Shown here piece by piece: positions 35,970-45,549 of a DNA stretch of 64,000 nucleotides. The notes under the pieces are model-generated. The model was not told the DNA's origin, searched no databases, and worked only from the letters and a program-made list of their open reading frames with translations. A program made the translations under genes and the position numbers. Position 1 is the stretch's first letter, and every line of letters begins with the position of its first letter. Source of the stretch: Streptomyces mangrovi (lineage in GTDB: Bacteria > Actinomycetota > Actinomycetes > Streptomycetales > Streptomycetaceae); the NCBI RefSeq assembly GCF_900114215.1, contig NZ_FOSG01000001.1, positions 496,001-560,000 on the forward strand. The letters are read 5' to 3'.

Positions 35970-36518
35970 ATGCCCCGCAGCGTGAAGTGCCGCCGGACGC
36001 GGAGGAGTGCCGCCCTGCCGCTGTCGGTGGTGTCCGCGGTCGTGGTCGGTGCCGCCGTCCTGACCGGCTGCGGCGGGGACGAGTCGCCCGCTCCCGAGGC
36101 GTCGGTGAGCGTCGGGGCCGCGCAGGGCGCGGAGGACGGGTACGAGTTCGTCTACGGGGATCTGGCGGAGGCCGAGTTCTGGAACGACGTCACCACCTGG
36201 ACGGGCAGGCGGATCGTCCTGACGGCCGAGGTCGGCGAGGTCGTCGACGCGCACGCCTTCACCGTCGCCCGCGCCGACCCGGAGGACAGGGGGGACGACA
36301 CGGGCGACGTCAGGAGCCTCCTGGTCGTCTCCGCGGACACCACCGAGGTGGCGGAGGGTGACACCGTGCGGGTCACCGGCACCGTGCGGGAGGGCTTCGT
36401 CCCCGAGGAGGTGGCGGACGGGCTCGACGTGGACTGGAACGAGGACGCCTTCACCGACTGGGAGGAGGAGCACTACGTCGTGGCCTCCTCCGTCGACACC
36501 TCGGCCCGTCTGGAGTGA
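35970..36518 (+). CDS. Secreted lipoprotein, OB-like fold, copy 1
   Basis: 182 residues. Signal peptide with lipobox LTGC (Cys about 34), then an acidic linker and a small beta-rich domain: RIVLTAEVGEVVDAHAFTV, LLVVSADTTEVAEGDTVRV and VTGTVREGF. This pattern resembles a bacterial OB-fold. It shares the layout of the next gene, so the two are tandem paralogs. Function unknown; divergent from the kinase gene. GAGGA precedes the ATG. Confidence 0.75.
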   Translation: MPRSVKCRRTRRSAALPLSVVSAVVVGAAVLTGCGGDESPAPEASVSVGAAQGAEDGYEFVYGDLAEAEFWNDVTTWTGRRIVLTAEVGEVVDAHAFTVARADPEDRGDDTGDVRSLLVVSADTTEVAEGDTVRVTGTVREGFVPEEVADGLDVDWNEDAFTDWEEEHYVVASSVDTSARLE

Positions 36519-36590
36519 GGAAGCACCGTCCCGCGCGGCGGCCCGCCCGGCCGGACACCCGCCGACGGCCCGCCCGGAGGATTTCCGAGA

Positions 36591-37064
36591 GTGAGAGGAC
36601 GACAGGAGATGCCCACGCGACACGCCCGGGACGTTCCCGGCCGCCGACGGTCGGCGGCGCTGCTCGCGCTGCTGCTCGCGCTTTCCGCGTCGGCGGGATG
36701 CGGCGGGAACGGCGCCGAGGGCATCACCGAGGTGAACGAGGCGTTCGAGAGCGGCGATGCCGAGTCCGTGATCGGACAGGACAGGACGGTCGAGGGCCGG
36801 GTCCACGACGTCATCTCGCCCTGGGTCTTCACCGTCGGCGGGAACGAGCCCAGTGACATCGAACCGCTGCTGGTCGTCGAGGGGGAGATGCCGGCCGTGG
36901 ACCAGGACGATCCGGTCCGCGTCACCGGCGTCGTGGGCGAGTTCGAGATCGCCGAGGTCGAGCGGGAACTCGGCGTGGACCTCGCGGAGACGCTGTACGA
37001 GGAGTACGAGGGCGGCCCCTACATCAGGGCCCGGCGCATCGCCGAGGACGTGGAGCTGGACTGA
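36591..37064 (+). CDS. Secreted lipoprotein, OB-like fold, copy 2
   Basis: 157 residues from GTG 36591, which is ten nt after GGAGG; ATG 36609 is an alternative but too close to its AGGAG. Signal peptide LLALLLALSASAGC has the lipobox SAGC. The mature part repeats the features of the preceding gene: RTVEGRVHDVISPWVFTVGG, LLVVEGEMPAVDQDDPVRV, TGVVGEFE. Paralog of the preceding lipoprotein, divergent in sequence but collinear. Confidence 0.75.
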   Translation: MRGRQEMPTRHARDVPGRRRSAALLALLLALSASAGCGGNGAEGITEVNEAFESGDAESVIGQDRTVEGRVHDVISPWVFTVGGNEPSDIEPLLVVEGEMPAVDQDDPVRVTGVVGEFEIAEVERELGVDLAETLYEEYEGGPYIRARRIAEDVELD

Positions 37065-37161
37065 GCGGCGCCCGGATCCCGCCGGGGCCCGGCACCGGGC
37101 CGGGACCCGGCACCGGAAAACGCTTCGACGCCGTACGCCCTCCCGCCTAGGCTCGGCCGCC

Positions 37162-37521
37162 ATGACCACCCTTCGGACGTTCCACGGCACTCCCGTCCTG
37201 ATGTGCGCCGACGAGGGCGCGGCCATCGGGGAGCGTGAGGCGCTGGACCTGATCGGCGACGCCGGCTACCAGGGCGCCCGGTGGGTCGCCGTGCCCGCCG
37301 GGCGGCTGCACGAGGACTTCTTCCGGCTGCGCACCGGCCTCGCCGGGGAGATCGTCCAGAAGTTCGCCAACTACCGCCTCGGGCTCGCCGTCGTCGGCGA
37401 CGTCTCCGCCCGTACGGCGGCCAGTGCGTCGCTGCGGGACTTCGTCCGCGAGTGCGACCGCGGACGGCAGACGTGGTTCGTCGCCGACGAGACGGAACTC
37501 GCCGAGCGCCTCACCCCGTAG
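37162..37521 (+). CDS. DUF4180 protein
   Basis: 119 residues covering the whole family: LMCADEGAAIGEREALDLIG, then GARWVAVPAGRLHEDFF and RTGLAGEIVQKFANYRLGLAVVG. Function unknown. A TAGGCT box (37148-37153) eight nt before ATG 37162 indicates a leaderless mRNA and excludes the longer frame. Its 3' end overlaps the convergent kinase gene by 11 nt. Confidence 0.85.
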   Translation: MTTLRTFHGTPVLMCADEGAAIGEREALDLIGDAGYQGARWVAVPAGRLHEDFFRLRTGLAGEIVQKFANYRLGLAVVGDVSARTAASASLRDFVRECDRGRQTWFVADETELAERLTP

Positions 37522-38959
37522 CCGTTCCGCCCGGCCCTCCACCGGAACGGCCGGGTGTCTCCGGCGGGGGCACCGGGGCGCCGGGGAGGCGCAGGACGGC
37601 TTCCGTGCCGCCGCCGGGGGCCGGGTGGAGGGTGATCTCGCCGCCGCTGCGGCGCACGGTGCGGGCCACGATGGCCAGGCCCAGGCCCGAGCCGGGGAGG
37701 CCGCGGGCGGACGGGGAGCGCCAGAAGCGGTCGAAGACGTGGGGGAGTTCGTCCTCGGGGATGCCGGGGCCCCGGTCGCGTACGCGCAGGGTGCCGGTGG
37801 AGCCGTCGAGGCGGACGTCGATCGTCCCGCCGGGCGGGGAGAACTTCACGGCGTTGTCCAGCAGGTTGACCACCGCCCTCTCCAGTGCGGCCGGTTCGGC
37901 GCGCACGTACCAGGGGGCCAGGTCGCGGTTGACGGTGATGTCCGAGCCGCGCAACCGGGCGCGTTCCACGGCGCGTTCGGCGATCTCGTGCAGGCCGGTG
38001 ATCTCCACCGGTCCGCCGGCGGGCGCCGCGTCGGGCCGGGACAGTTCCTGGAGGTCGCCGATGAGGGCGGCGAGTTCGCCGATCTGGGCGCGCACCGACT
38101 CCAGCAGTTCCCGGCGGTCCCCGGGCGGCAGCGGGCGGGCGGCCTGCTCGCTGCGCACCAGCAGGTCGATGTTGGTGCGCAGCGAGGTCAGCGGGGTGCG
38201 CAATTCGTGTCCGGCGTCGGCGATCAGTTGCTGCTGGAGGTCGCGGGAGGTGGCCAGGGCGGCGGTCATGGCGTTGAAGGAGCGTGACAGGCGGGCGATC
38301 TCGTCGTCGCCGTCGACGGGGATGCGGACGGCCAGGTCCTCGGTGCGGGCGACGTGTTCGACCGCGTCCGTCAGCCGGTCCACCGGGCGCAGGCCGGCGC
38401 GCGCGAGCAGGACGCCGGCGCCCGCCGCGCCGAGCACGCCGGTGGCGGCGACCAGACCGAGGACGAGGGCGAGGGTGTCCAGGCTCTGGTCGATCTCGGC
38501 CATCGGGCGGGCCACGGTCACGGCGGCGTCCGTGCCGCGCAGGGGGGTGGTGAGCACGCGGTACTCCTCGCCGCCCGCGGTGACGGTGTGCAGGGCCTCC
38601 GCGCGCTCGCCGCGGGCGACGGCCACGTCGGCGGCGGAGACCGGCAGGGGCCGCTCTCCGAAGGCCATGCACCTGTCGCCGTCCCGGTCCACGAGCTGCA
38701 CGGTGGAGTCGAAGGGATTGGGGGTGTCCAGCCGCTCCTCCTCCGGAACCGCCCGGCACTGCCCGGCGCGCACGAGTTCGATGAGCCGGCTGTCGGGGAC
38801 CCGGTTGGCGTGCAGGGCGTCGTCGAGGGAGTCGACGAGCTCCGCCCGCACCAGGAGCCAGGCGGCCAGCGAGCACGCCGCCACCGCGACCGCCACGGCA
38901 ACCGCGACCAGTAGTGCCAGACGCGAGCGCAGCGGCAGGGAGTTGAGCCGGGAGGTCAC
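37511..38959 (-). CDS. Sensor histidine kinase, MprB-like
   Basis: 482 residues. Two membrane helices (about 15-38 and 160-182) flank an extracytoplasmic domain with Cys residues; HAMP follows. The HisKA motif is [16 protein letters not shown], and ATP-binding boxes are [15 protein letters not shown] and GSGLGLAIV. Tail Pro/Gly-rich. Start overlaps the response regulator stop by 4 nt. The gene order regulator-kinase beside a PepD-like protease matches mycobacterial mprAB-pepD, an envelope-stress system; the equivalence is inference from order and sequence type. Confidence 0.9.
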   Translation of the reverse strand: MTSRLNSLPLRSRLALLVAVAVAVAVAACSLAAWLLVRAELVDSLDDALHANRVPDSRLIELVRAGQCRAVPEEERLDTPNPFDSTVQLVDRDGDRCMAFGERPLPVSAADVAVARGERAEALHTVTAGGEEYRVLTTPLRGTDAAVTVARPMAEIDQSLDTLALVLGLVAATGVLGAAGAGVLLARAGLRPVDRLTDAVEHVARTEDLAVRIPVDGDDEIARLSRSFNAMTAALATSRDLQQQLIADAGHELRTPLTSLRTNIDLLVRSEQAARPLPPGDRRELLESVRAQIGELAALIGDLQELSRPDAAPAGGPVEITGLHEIAERAVERARLRGSDITVNRDLAPWYVRAEPAALERAVVNLLDNAVKFSPPGGTIDVRLDGSTGTLRVRDRGPGIPEDELPHVFDRFWRSPSARGLPGSGLGLAIVARTVRRSGGEITLHPAPGGGTEAVLRLPGAPVPPPETPGRSGGGPGGTATG

Positions 38960-39738
38960 GGGTGCGGCTCTCCTGCGGTGCTGCCCGGGGCCGGGGCCGG
39001 GCCCGGGGTGTCCCGCAGGACGTAGCCGACGCCGCGCACGGTGTGCACCAGGCGCGGCTCACCACCCGCCTCGGTCTTGCGGCGCAGGTACATCACGTAC
39101 ACGTCCAGGGAGTTGGAGGAGGGCTCGAAGTCGAAGCCCCAGACGGCCTTGAGGATCTGCTCGCGGGTGAGGACCTGGCGCGGGTGGGCCATGAACATCT
39201 CCAGCAGCGTGAACTCCGTGCGCGTCAGCTCCACCGGCCGCCCGCCGCGGGTGACCTCGCGCGTGGTGAGGTCCATGCGCAGGTCGGCGAAGGAGAGCAC
39301 CTCGGTCTCCTCGGCGCCGGCCTGCTCGCGGGCGTAGGAGCTGCGGCGCAGCAGGGCGCGGATGCGGGCCAGCAGCTCGTCCAGCTCGAACGGTTTGACC
39401 AGGTAGTCGTCCGCGCCCGCGTCCAGGCCGGTGACACGGTCGCCGACGGTGTCGCGGGCGGTGAGCATCAGCACGGGGACGGTCACCCCGCTCGCGCGCA
39501 GCCGCCGGGCGGCGGTCAGCCCGTCCATGCGCGGCATCAGCACGTCCAGGATCACCAGGTCCGGGCGGTACGCCTCCACCCGGCGCAGCGCCTCCAGGCC
39601 GTCGGCGGCGAGCTCGGTCTCGTAGCCCTCGAAGGCCAGGCTGCGGCGCAGGGCCTCCCGTACGGCCGGCTCGTCGTCGACGACCAGCACGCGCGCGGGC
39701 GGGGCGAGGTGGGGCGTGGCGGAGGAGGTGGTGGTCAT
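38956..39738 (-). CDS. OmpR-family response regulator, MprA-like
   Basis: 260 residues. Receiver domain with VDDEP, phospho-acceptor Asp in [13 protein letters not shown] and Lys in [11 protein letters not shown]; winged helix with [20 protein letters not shown] and [16 protein letters not shown]. Start ATG 39738 is internal to a longer frame that lacks homology. Coupled to the kinase by an ATGA overlap. Probably controls the adjacent protease, whose promoter carries CTCAT direct repeats. Confidence 0.92.
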   Translation of the reverse strand: MTTTSSATPHLAPPARVLVVDDEPAVREALRRSLAFEGYETELAADGLEALRRVEAYRPDLVILDVLMPRMDGLTAARRLRASGVTVPVLMLTARDTVGDRVTGLDAGADDYLVKPFELDELLARIRALLRRSSYAREQAGAEETEVLSFADLRMDLTTREVTRGGRPVELTRTEFTLLEMFMAHPRQVLTREQILKAVWGFDFEPSSNSLDVYVMYLRRKTEAGGEPRLVHTVRGVGYVLRDTPGPAPAPGSTAGEPHP

Positions 39739-39760
39739 GGTGGCGAGTGTCGCACCCGCC

Positions 39761-40732
39761 TCATCCGCCGGCGCGCAGGTCGTCGAGGATCTCCTCGACG
39801 TCATCGACGGGTACGGCGAAGCCCAGGCCGACGCTGCCCGCCTCGGCGGCGGTGGAGGCGTTGCTGTGGATGGCGGAGTTGATGCCGACGACGCGGCCGT
39901 TCATGTCGACCAGCGGGCCGCCGGAGTTGCCGGGGTTGAGTGAGGCGTCGGTCTGGATGGCCTCGTAGGTGGTGGTCTCGGGGCCCAGCTCGCCGTTGTA
40001 CCGGCCGCCGTCGAACTCGAAGGGCCAGGACCGGTCGTCCCTGGGCCGGCCGTCCTCCCCCGTCCGCTCCACGGTGACCTCGCGGCCCTTGGCGGAGACG
40101 ATGCCGCTGGTGACCGTGCCCGACAGGCCCTGGGGCGAGCCGAAGGCGACGACGCGGTCGCCGACGCGGACGGCGCCGGAGTCGCCGAGCTCGGCGGGGG
40201 TGAGGTCGCCGGCGTCCTCGACCCGGATCAGCGCCATGTCGAGGTCGGGCTCGGTGCCGACGATCTCGGCGCGGGCGGTTCGGCCGTCGAAGAAGGTGAC
40301 CTCGATCTCGGTGGCGCCGGAGACGACGTGGTTGTTGGTGAGGATCTCGCCGCTCTCGGAGATCACCACGCCGGATCCGGTGGCGGAGCCGGAGCGGGAG
40401 GAGGCGCCGATCTCCACGACGCTCGGGGTGACGGCCTTGACGACCTCGGCGACGCCGGTGCCGGTGTCGGCGGCGTTGGTGCCGAGGACGGAGGAGGTGG
40501 CGGCGGGCGCGGCGCCGCCCCCGAACGTGCCGGTGGCCAGGGTCGCCGTACCGCCGCCGACCGCGGCGGCCACGATCGCCACGGCCGCCAGCAGTCCGGC
40601 GGGGCGGCGCGCCCGCCGCCGGGCGTGCGCGCCGGGGGCGGGCTCGGGGGCGGATTCGGGGACGGGGCCGGGGACGGAGGGCTCGTACGGCGGGCGGGGC
40701 GGATACGCGCGGTTCGTCTCGTGGTCGCTCAT
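39761..40732 (-). CDS. Membrane-anchored HtrA/DegP-type serine protease without PDZ, PepD-like
   Basis: 323 residues. A Pro-rich cytoplasmic tail, basic [10 protein letters not shown], one membrane helix (about 47-67), then a trypsin-like domain with catalytic His in ILTNNHVV, Asp in DLDMALIRV and Ser in GNSGGPLVD. There is no PDZ domain, so it is shorter than DegP. It should act outside the membrane on misfolded or signalling proteins. ATG 40732 preferred to 40768. Adjacent to the two-component genes. Confidence 0.88.
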   Translation of the reverse strand: MSDHETNRAYPPRPPYEPSVPGPVPESAPEPAPGAHARRRARRPAGLLAAVAIVAAAVGGGTATLATGTFGGGAAPAATSSVLGTNAADTGTGVAEVVKAVTPSVVEIGASSRSGSATGSGVVISESGEILTNNHVVSGATEIEVTFFDGRTARAEIVGTEPDLDMALIRVEDAGDLTPAELGDSGAVRVGDRVVAFGSPQGLSGTVTSGIVSAKGREVTVERTGEDGRPRDDRSWPFEFDGGRYNGELGPETTTYEAIQTDASLNPGNSGGPLVDMNGRVVGINSAIHSNASTAAEAGSVGLGFAVPVDDVEEILDDLRAGG

Positions 40733-40755
40733 GCACACAACCGTGCGCGCCCGGA

Positions 40756-40771
40756 ATGAGAACTTCATGAG
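40756..40771. promoter_or_regulatory. Direct repeats CTCAT before the protease gene
   Basis: On the minus strand CTCAT (40771-40767) and CTCAT (40760-40756) are 11 nt apart start to start, ahead of the protease ATG at 40732. MprA-type regulators bind loosely conserved direct repeats, so this is a candidate site for the adjacent regulator. Confidence 0.4.
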
Positions 40772-40856
40772 GGCGGGCTGAAAGCCGGGGAAGAACCGTC
40801 CCCGGTGTCCCCGGGAGCCCGGGCCGGAGCCCGCCCGGCCCCGGTTTCCGGCCCTG

Positions 40857-41882
40857 TCAGCCGCCGCAGCCGCAGGAGCGGCGCACCACCAGCCCCGAGG
40901 GGAACTGGCGCACGCGCTCGCGCCGCGAGCCCGTCGTGCGCACCCCGTCGTCCAGCACCAGGTCGACCGCCGCGCGGGCCATCGCCTCGCGGTCCGAGCC
41001 CACCGTGGTCAGCGGCGGGTCGGTCAGCGCCGCCTCCTTGACGTCGTCGAACCCGGCCACCGCCAGCTCGCCGGGCACGTCGATGCCCAGTTCGCGGGCG
41101 GCGCGCAGCACGCCGATGGCCTGGTCGTCGGTGGCGCACACCAGCGCGGGCGGGCGGTCGGGGCCGGCCAGCAGGTCCAGGGCGACGCGGTAGGTGTCGT
41201 AGCGGTTGTAGGGGGCCTGGAAGAGGCGGCCGTCGGTGGAGCGGTCGGCCTCCTTCATGGCCCGGCGCCAGCCCTCGACGTGGTCGGTGACCGGGTCGCC
41301 GTAGGCGGGGGTGGACTCCACGCCGCCCAGGCAGGCCACGTAGTCGTGGCCGTGCTCCAGCAGGTGCCGGGTGACCATCTGGGCGCCGCCGACGTCGTCG
41401 AGGACGACGGCCACGTCGTCGATCGCCTCGGGCCGCCGGTGCAGCAGCACCACGCGCGCGTCCCACGCCTCTATCTCGGCGGCGGCGCGCTCGCTGGGGC
41501 CCTGGCTGATCAGGATCAGGCCCGAGACGCGCATGCCGAGGAAGGCCCGCAGATAGTGCACCTCGCGCTCGTCGAGGTAGTCGGAGTTGCCGACGAGCAC
41601 CATCTTCCCGCGGTCGGCGGCGGCCTGTTCGACCGCGTGCGCCATCTCCGCGAAGAACGGCTGCCGGGCGTCGGGGACGATCAGCCCTATCAGGTCGGTG
41701 CGCCGGGACGCCATCGCCTGCGCGACCCGGTCCGGCCGGTATCCCAGCTCCTTGATCGCGGCGAGCACGCGCTCGCGGGTCGCCGGCGCGACCGGCCGGG
41801 GCCCATCGTTTATCACATAACTGACGACCGCGGTCGACGTACCCGCCAGTCTCGCCACATCGTCCCGCGTCACCTTCGCCAC
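40857..41882 (-). CDS. LacI-family transcriptional regulator
   Basis: 341 residues. The HTH and hinge are at 1-55 ([21 protein letters not shown], then [21 protein letters not shown]), followed by the periplasmic-binding-like sensor domain. The C-terminus ends in a CGCGG motif. The ligand is unknown; no sugar genes adjoin. It lies immediately upstream of the protease on the same strand and immediately downstream of glnR, as I recall for Streptomyces. Confidence 0.92.
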   Translation of the reverse strand: MAKVTRDDVARLAGTSTAVVSYVINDGPRPVAPATRERVLAAIKELGYRPDRVAQAMASRRTDLIGLIVPDARQPFFAEMAHAVEQAAADRGKMVLVGNSDYLDEREVHYLRAFLGMRVSGLILISQGPSERAAAEIEAWDARVVLLHRRPEAIDDVAVVLDDVGGAQMVTRHLLEHGHDYVACLGGVESTPAYGDPVTDHVEGWRRAMKEADRSTDGRLFQAPYNRYDTYRVALDLLAGPDRPPALVCATDDQAIGVLRAARELGIDVPGELAVAGFDDVKEAALTDPPLTTVGSDREAMARAAVDLVLDDGVRTTGSRRERVRQFPSGLVVRRSCGCGG

Positions 41883-41906
41883 AGCGGGAAGTCTACGCGC
41901 GCCGAC

Positions 41907-42731
41907 TCAGTTCCCTCCCCGGCGAGCGGCGGTCTTCCGCCCGCCGCCGGCCGCCTCCCCGCCGACGCCGTTCGCCGCGTCCTGCGCCATCCTCTCGGCG
42001 GCGTCCACGGTCGCCCTCGCATCCTTGCGCGCCTTGCGCTCCTCGGGGGTCGGCTCCTTCTTCTCCGGCAGCACGAAGCGGTAGCCGACGTTGCGCACGG
42101 TCCCGATCAGCGACTCGTGCTCCGGGCCGAGCTTGGCCCGCAGCCGCCGTACGTGGACGTCGACGGTCCGGGTGCCGCCGAAGTAGTCGTAGCCCCACAC
42201 CTCCTGGAGGAGCTGCGCCCTGGTGAACACCCGGCCGGGGTGCTGCGCCAGGTACTTCAGCAGCTCGAACTCCTTGAAGGTCAGGTCCAGCACGCGTCCC
42301 TTGAGCTTGGCGCTGTAGGTGGCCTCGTCCACCGACAGGTCGCCGGTGCGGATCTCCGCGGGGCCGTCCTCGCCGGAGATCTGCCGCCGCCCGGTGGCCA
42401 GCCGCAGCCGGGCCTCGACCTCGGCCGGGCCAGCGGTGTCCAGCAGGACGTCGTCGACGCCCCACTCGGCGGTGACGGCCGCGAGGCCGCCCTCGGTGAC
42501 CACCAGGATCAGCGGGCAGCCCGGCCCCGTGGAGCGCAGCAGCTGGCACAGGGAGCGCACCTGCGGCAGGTCGCGGCGGCCGTCGATCAGGACGGCGTCG
42601 GCGCCGGGGGTGTCCACCAGCGCCGGGCCCTCGGCCGGGGCCACACGGACGTTGTGCAGCAGCAGGCCGAGCGCGGGCAGGACTTCGGTGGAGGGCTGGA
42701 GGGCGTTGGTCAGCAGGAGTAGCGAGCTCAT
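41907..42731 (-). CDS. glnR: Global nitrogen regulator GlnR
   Basis: 274 residues. Orphan OmpR-type regulator controlling glutamine synthetase, ammonium transport and assimilation genes. The N-terminus [20 protein letters not shown] and the receiver-like [17 protein letters not shown] are diagnostic; it lacks the usual acidic-pocket cluster, fitting phosphorylation-independent dimerisation. The winged helix has [20 protein letters not shown] and [17 protein letters not shown]. The C-terminal tail is Lys/Arg/Ala-rich and variable. Start ATG 42731, 40 codons inside the longest frame. Confidence 0.95.
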   Translation of the reverse strand: MSSLLLLTNALQPSTEVLPALGLLLHNVRVAPAEGPALVDTPGADAVLIDGRRDLPQVRSLCQLLRSTGPGCPLILVVTEGGLAAVTAEWGVDDVLLDTAGPAEVEARLRLATGRRQISGEDGPAEIRTGDLSVDEATYSAKLKGRVLDLTFKEFELLKYLAQHPGRVFTRAQLLQEVWGYDYFGGTRTVDVHVRRLRAKLGPEHESLIGTVRNVGYRFVLPEKKEPTPEERKARKDARATVDAAERMAQDAANGVGGEAAGGGRKTAARRGGN

Positions 42732-42859
42732 GACGTCGAGTCCTTCCCCGGCCCCGTGGTGGGGCGTGTGGCGGCACTGCTTCGTACTGCGCTCCGAAAG
42801 CACGAAAGGACCCGGGGGCGGCGCTGCCCGGATCCTTCTCGTCATCGACAATATCCCAC

Positions 42860-43873
42860 ATGAGCGAGGATGCGGAGGGGTCGGAGGGGCTTTCCCGTGG
42901 CGTTCCGGTCACAGAGAGTCCCGACGGCGCGGAGTGGCGGGCGCCTTCGCGCACGCTCCTGCGGGCACGGCTGCGGACCGACGACGGAGTGGGCATAGAC
43001 GCCTGCCACCAGCCACGCGAAGGGGATCTCGGCGGCCGGGGCGAGGGCGTGGGGCAGGCCGCGGGGCGGGGCCCGGCGATCGTCGTCGCGCACGGCTTCA
43101 CCGGTTCGCTGGAGCGGCCCGCGGTGCGACGAGTGTCACAGGTGTTCGCCCGGCATGCGGACGTGATCACGTTCTCCTTCCGCGGACACGGCCGCTCCGG
43201 CGGGCGCTCCACGGTCGGCGACCGGGAGGTGCTCGACCTCGCCGCGGCGGTGCGCTGGGCGCGTTCGCTGGGGCACTCGACGGTGGCGACGGCCGGTTTC
43301 TCGATGGGTGGCTCTGTGGTGCTGCGGCACGCGGCGCTCCACCGGGCGGAGCCGGCCGGGGCGGCGGGCGGTGCCGGGCCGGGCGGCGGGGCCGGTGCCG
43401 GTGACGCTGCGCACAGGATGCACCGGGGGCGCACAGATGCACACACCGATGCGGTCGTCGCCGTGAGCGCCCCCGCCCGCTGGTACTACCGGGGCACCCC
43501 GGCCATGCGGCGGGTCCACTGGGCGATCCAGCACCCCGCCGGCCGCCTGGTCTCCCGCTACGGGCTGCGCACCCGCATCCACCACCGGGACTGGGACCCG
43601 GTACCGCTGTCGCCGGTGGAGGCCGCACCGCTGATCGCCCCGACCCCGCTGCTGGTGGTGCACGGCGACCGGGACGCCTACTTCCCGCTGGACCACCCGT
43701 ACTCGCTGGCGGAGGCCGCCGACCCGGCGGCCACGGAACTGTGGATCGAGCGCGGCTTCGGACACGCCGAGAACGCCGCGCCCCCGGAACTGCTGGAGCG
43801 GATCGCCACCTGGGCGACGGCGCGGACCGGGCGGGCGCCGCGCCATCATGGTGACGGCACGACGGACGGCTGA
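42860..43873 (+). CDS. Alpha/beta hydrolase
   Basis: 337 residues. The oxyanion loop VVAHGFTGS, nucleophile elbow AGFSMGGSV (Ser about 150), acid in [10 protein letters not shown] and His in GFGHAENA give a complete triad. A Gly/Ala-rich insert with two His residues (about 175-195) is specific to this strain or lineage. Substrate unknown. The ATG lies about 7 nt after a CAATAT-type -10, suggesting a leaderless mRNA divergent from glnR. Confidence 0.85.
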   Translation: MSEDAEGSEGLSRGVPVTESPDGAEWRAPSRTLLRARLRTDDGVGIDACHQPREGDLGGRGEGVGQAAGRGPAIVVAHGFTGSLERPAVRRVSQVFARHADVITFSFRGHGRSGGRSTVGDREVLDLAAAVRWARSLGHSTVATAGFSMGGSVVLRHAALHRAEPAGAAGGAGPGGGAGAGDAAHRMHRGRTDAHTDAVVAVSAPARWYYRGTPAMRRVHWAIQHPAGRLVSRYGLRTRIHHRDWDPVPLSPVEAAPLIAPTPLLVVHGDRDAYFPLDHPYSLAEAADPAATELWIERGFGHAENAAPPELLERIATWATARTGRAPRHHGDGTTDG

Positions 43874-43885
43874 GAGGGACACACC

Positions 43886-44152
43886 ATGCCGAGCGGCATG
43901 ATCCGCTACTGGGCCGCGGCCAAGGCCGCCGCCGGGATCACCGAGGAGAGATATGAGGCCCACACGCTGGCCGAGGCGCTGGCCGAGGCGCGCCGGCGGC
44001 ACGCCGGCCGGCCGGACTTCGACCGGGTACTGGGCCTGTGCTCCTTCCTGGTGGACGGTGATCCGGTCGGCAAGCGCGACCACCATCTCGTCCGACTGAC
44101 CGAGGGCGGCACCGTCGAGGTGCTTCCCCCCTTCGCGGGAGGCTCCCGATGA
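43886..44152 (+). CDS. MoaD/ThiS-like ubiquitin-fold protein
   Basis: 88 residues. IRYWAAAKAAAGI at the start and a C-terminal LPPFAGG give the MoaD pattern: a sulfur carrier activated at the terminal Gly-Gly. Two extra residues (Ser-Arg) follow the GG, so it could not be thiocarboxylated without trimming. That may mean a degenerate or specialised role. It is 12 nt behind the hydrolase and overlaps the next gene by 4 nt. Confidence 0.8.
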   Translation: MPSGMIRYWAAAKAAAGITEERYEAHTLAEALAEARRRHAGRPDFDRVLGLCSFLVDGDPVGKRDHHLVRLTEGGTVEVLPPFAGGSR

Positions 44153-45285
44153 CCGACCAGCAGTACCCGCCCGGGCAGCCGTACGGCTCGCGACCCGGCC
44201 CCTACGGCCACGGCCAGGGCTACGGCCACGGCCCTTCGGGCCCCACGGGCCCCGCGTACGGCGGGTACGACGCGTACGGCGGGCACGGCGGGCAGGAGGC
44301 GTACGGGGAGTACGGCGGGCAGGACCGGTACGGCCGGTACCAGCAGCACGGTCAGAACCAGCAGTACGACCAGTACGGCCGGCACGACCAGTACGCCGCC
44401 CCGGACCAGGCCCCGTACGGTGCCCCCGGCGTCCCCGCGCCGCCCCACCACCCCGGCCCCGGGCCCCTGCCGCCGGAACAGGGCGCCACCCACACCGCCG
44501 CCCCCACCGCCACCGCTCCCGCCGCCACGGCCGGCTCCGCCGCCGGCGCCCCGCGGCGCACCGGCAGCCCGATCATCGCGCCGGGCCTGACGCCCGCCGC
44601 CCTCACCGCCCTCCTGGCCGTACTGCTCGCGGCCACCGCCCAGGTCTCCCGCCCGGTGTCGGCCGTCGCCGTGGTGCTGCTCCAGGCGGTCACGGCCGCG
44701 GGCTGGTTCCGGCTCAACGGCATGTGGCCCGCACGGCAGGGCATCGCCCTGGCGTTCCTGGCGGGCGTCACCGCGGACATCGCCCTGCTGGCGCTCGGCA
44801 CCGAGCACGCCTCGGCCGTCGTCATCGGCACGCTCGGGGCGTGGGTGCTGTTCGTCCTCGTCCTCCAGCTGCGCAACCACTCCTCGCCCGACGAGCGCCT
44901 GTACGCCCTGACGGCCGGGGTCACCTCCACCGCCCTCACGGTGCTCGCCACCGGCCATCTGGCCGCCGAGCCCGACGCGGTGACGGTCGGTGCGCTCGCC
45001 GTGGCGGCCGCCGCGCTCGCCCGGGCGCTGCCGCTGCCGCAGGCGGTCTCCGTGGTCGTCTCGCTGTCGGCCGCCGCGGGCGCGGGTGTCGCGGCCGGGC
45101 AGTTCACCACCCTGGGCGGTTCCGGCGCGGTGCTGGGACTGGCGGCCGGGGTGTGCGCACTGATCGGGCTGCGGGTGGCGAGCTACGACTTCCCCTCCCG
45201 CTTCGTCCACATGACAGCCGGCGTGGCACTGCCGCTGACCGCCGCCGTGCCGGCGGTCTACCTGCTCGGCAGGGCGCTCGCATAG
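44149..45285 (+). CDS. Integral membrane protein with Tyr/Gly-rich N-terminus
   Basis: 378 residues. The first 130 are a low-complexity Tyr/Gly/Gln/Pro region (YGGYDAYGGHGG-type units) likely to be disordered in the cytoplasm, then about eight hydrophobic segments. No family function is known. Start ATG follows GGGAGG and overlaps the MoaD-like stop by 4 nt. Confidence 0.78.
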   Translation: MTDQQYPPGQPYGSRPGPYGHGQGYGHGPSGPTGPAYGGYDAYGGHGGQEAYGEYGGQDRYGRYQQHGQNQQYDQYGRHDQYAAPDQAPYGAPGVPAPPHHPGPGPLPPEQGATHTAAPTATAPAATAGSAAGAPRRTGSPIIAPGLTPAALTALLAVLLAATAQVSRPVSAVAVVLLQAVTAAGWFRLNGMWPARQGIALAFLAGVTADIALLALGTEHASAVVIGTLGAWVLFVLVLQLRNHSSPDERLYALTAGVTSTALTVLATGHLAAEPDAVTVGALAVAAAALARALPLPQAVSVVVSLSAAAGAGVAAGQFTTLGGSGAVLGLAAGVCALIGLRVASYDFPSRFVHMTAGVALPLTAAVPAVYLLGRALA

Positions 45286-45440
45286 AGGCGCGGGGCGGGC
45301 GTCGGGCGCCGGGCGGGGCGTGGGGCGGGGCGCCCCGGGCCCGACCGCTGCGCGGACCCGTGGTACGGACCTGTCGTGGGACACCACGGGTTAGGCTCGC
45401 CGGAACCCGATCGGCTTCCGTCGGCGTCGATCAAATCGAT

Positions 45441-45496
45441 CAGTCCGATCAGCTCAATCCGTTCCGCTCAGTCCGTTCCGCTCAGTCCGATCAGCG
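45441..45496 (+). repeat. Four 14-nt tandem repeats in an upstream region
   Basis: Degenerate 14-mers CAGTCCGATCAGCT, CAATCCGTTCCGCT, CAGTCCGTTCCGCT and CAGTCCGATCAGCG run head to tail, with a fifth partial copy after. They lie about 55 nt before the LmeA-like gene, perhaps in its leader, and may be a regulator-binding array. Confidence 0.65.
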
Positions 45497-45549
45497 CGAC
45501 CAGTCCGACCGACCCGACCGCACCCGGCCACTCTGGGGGGACCACCACG

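Noticed and set aside
33965..35971. Alternative minus frame over the kinase gene
   Set aside because: Arg/Ala-rich shadow of the Ser/Thr kinase.
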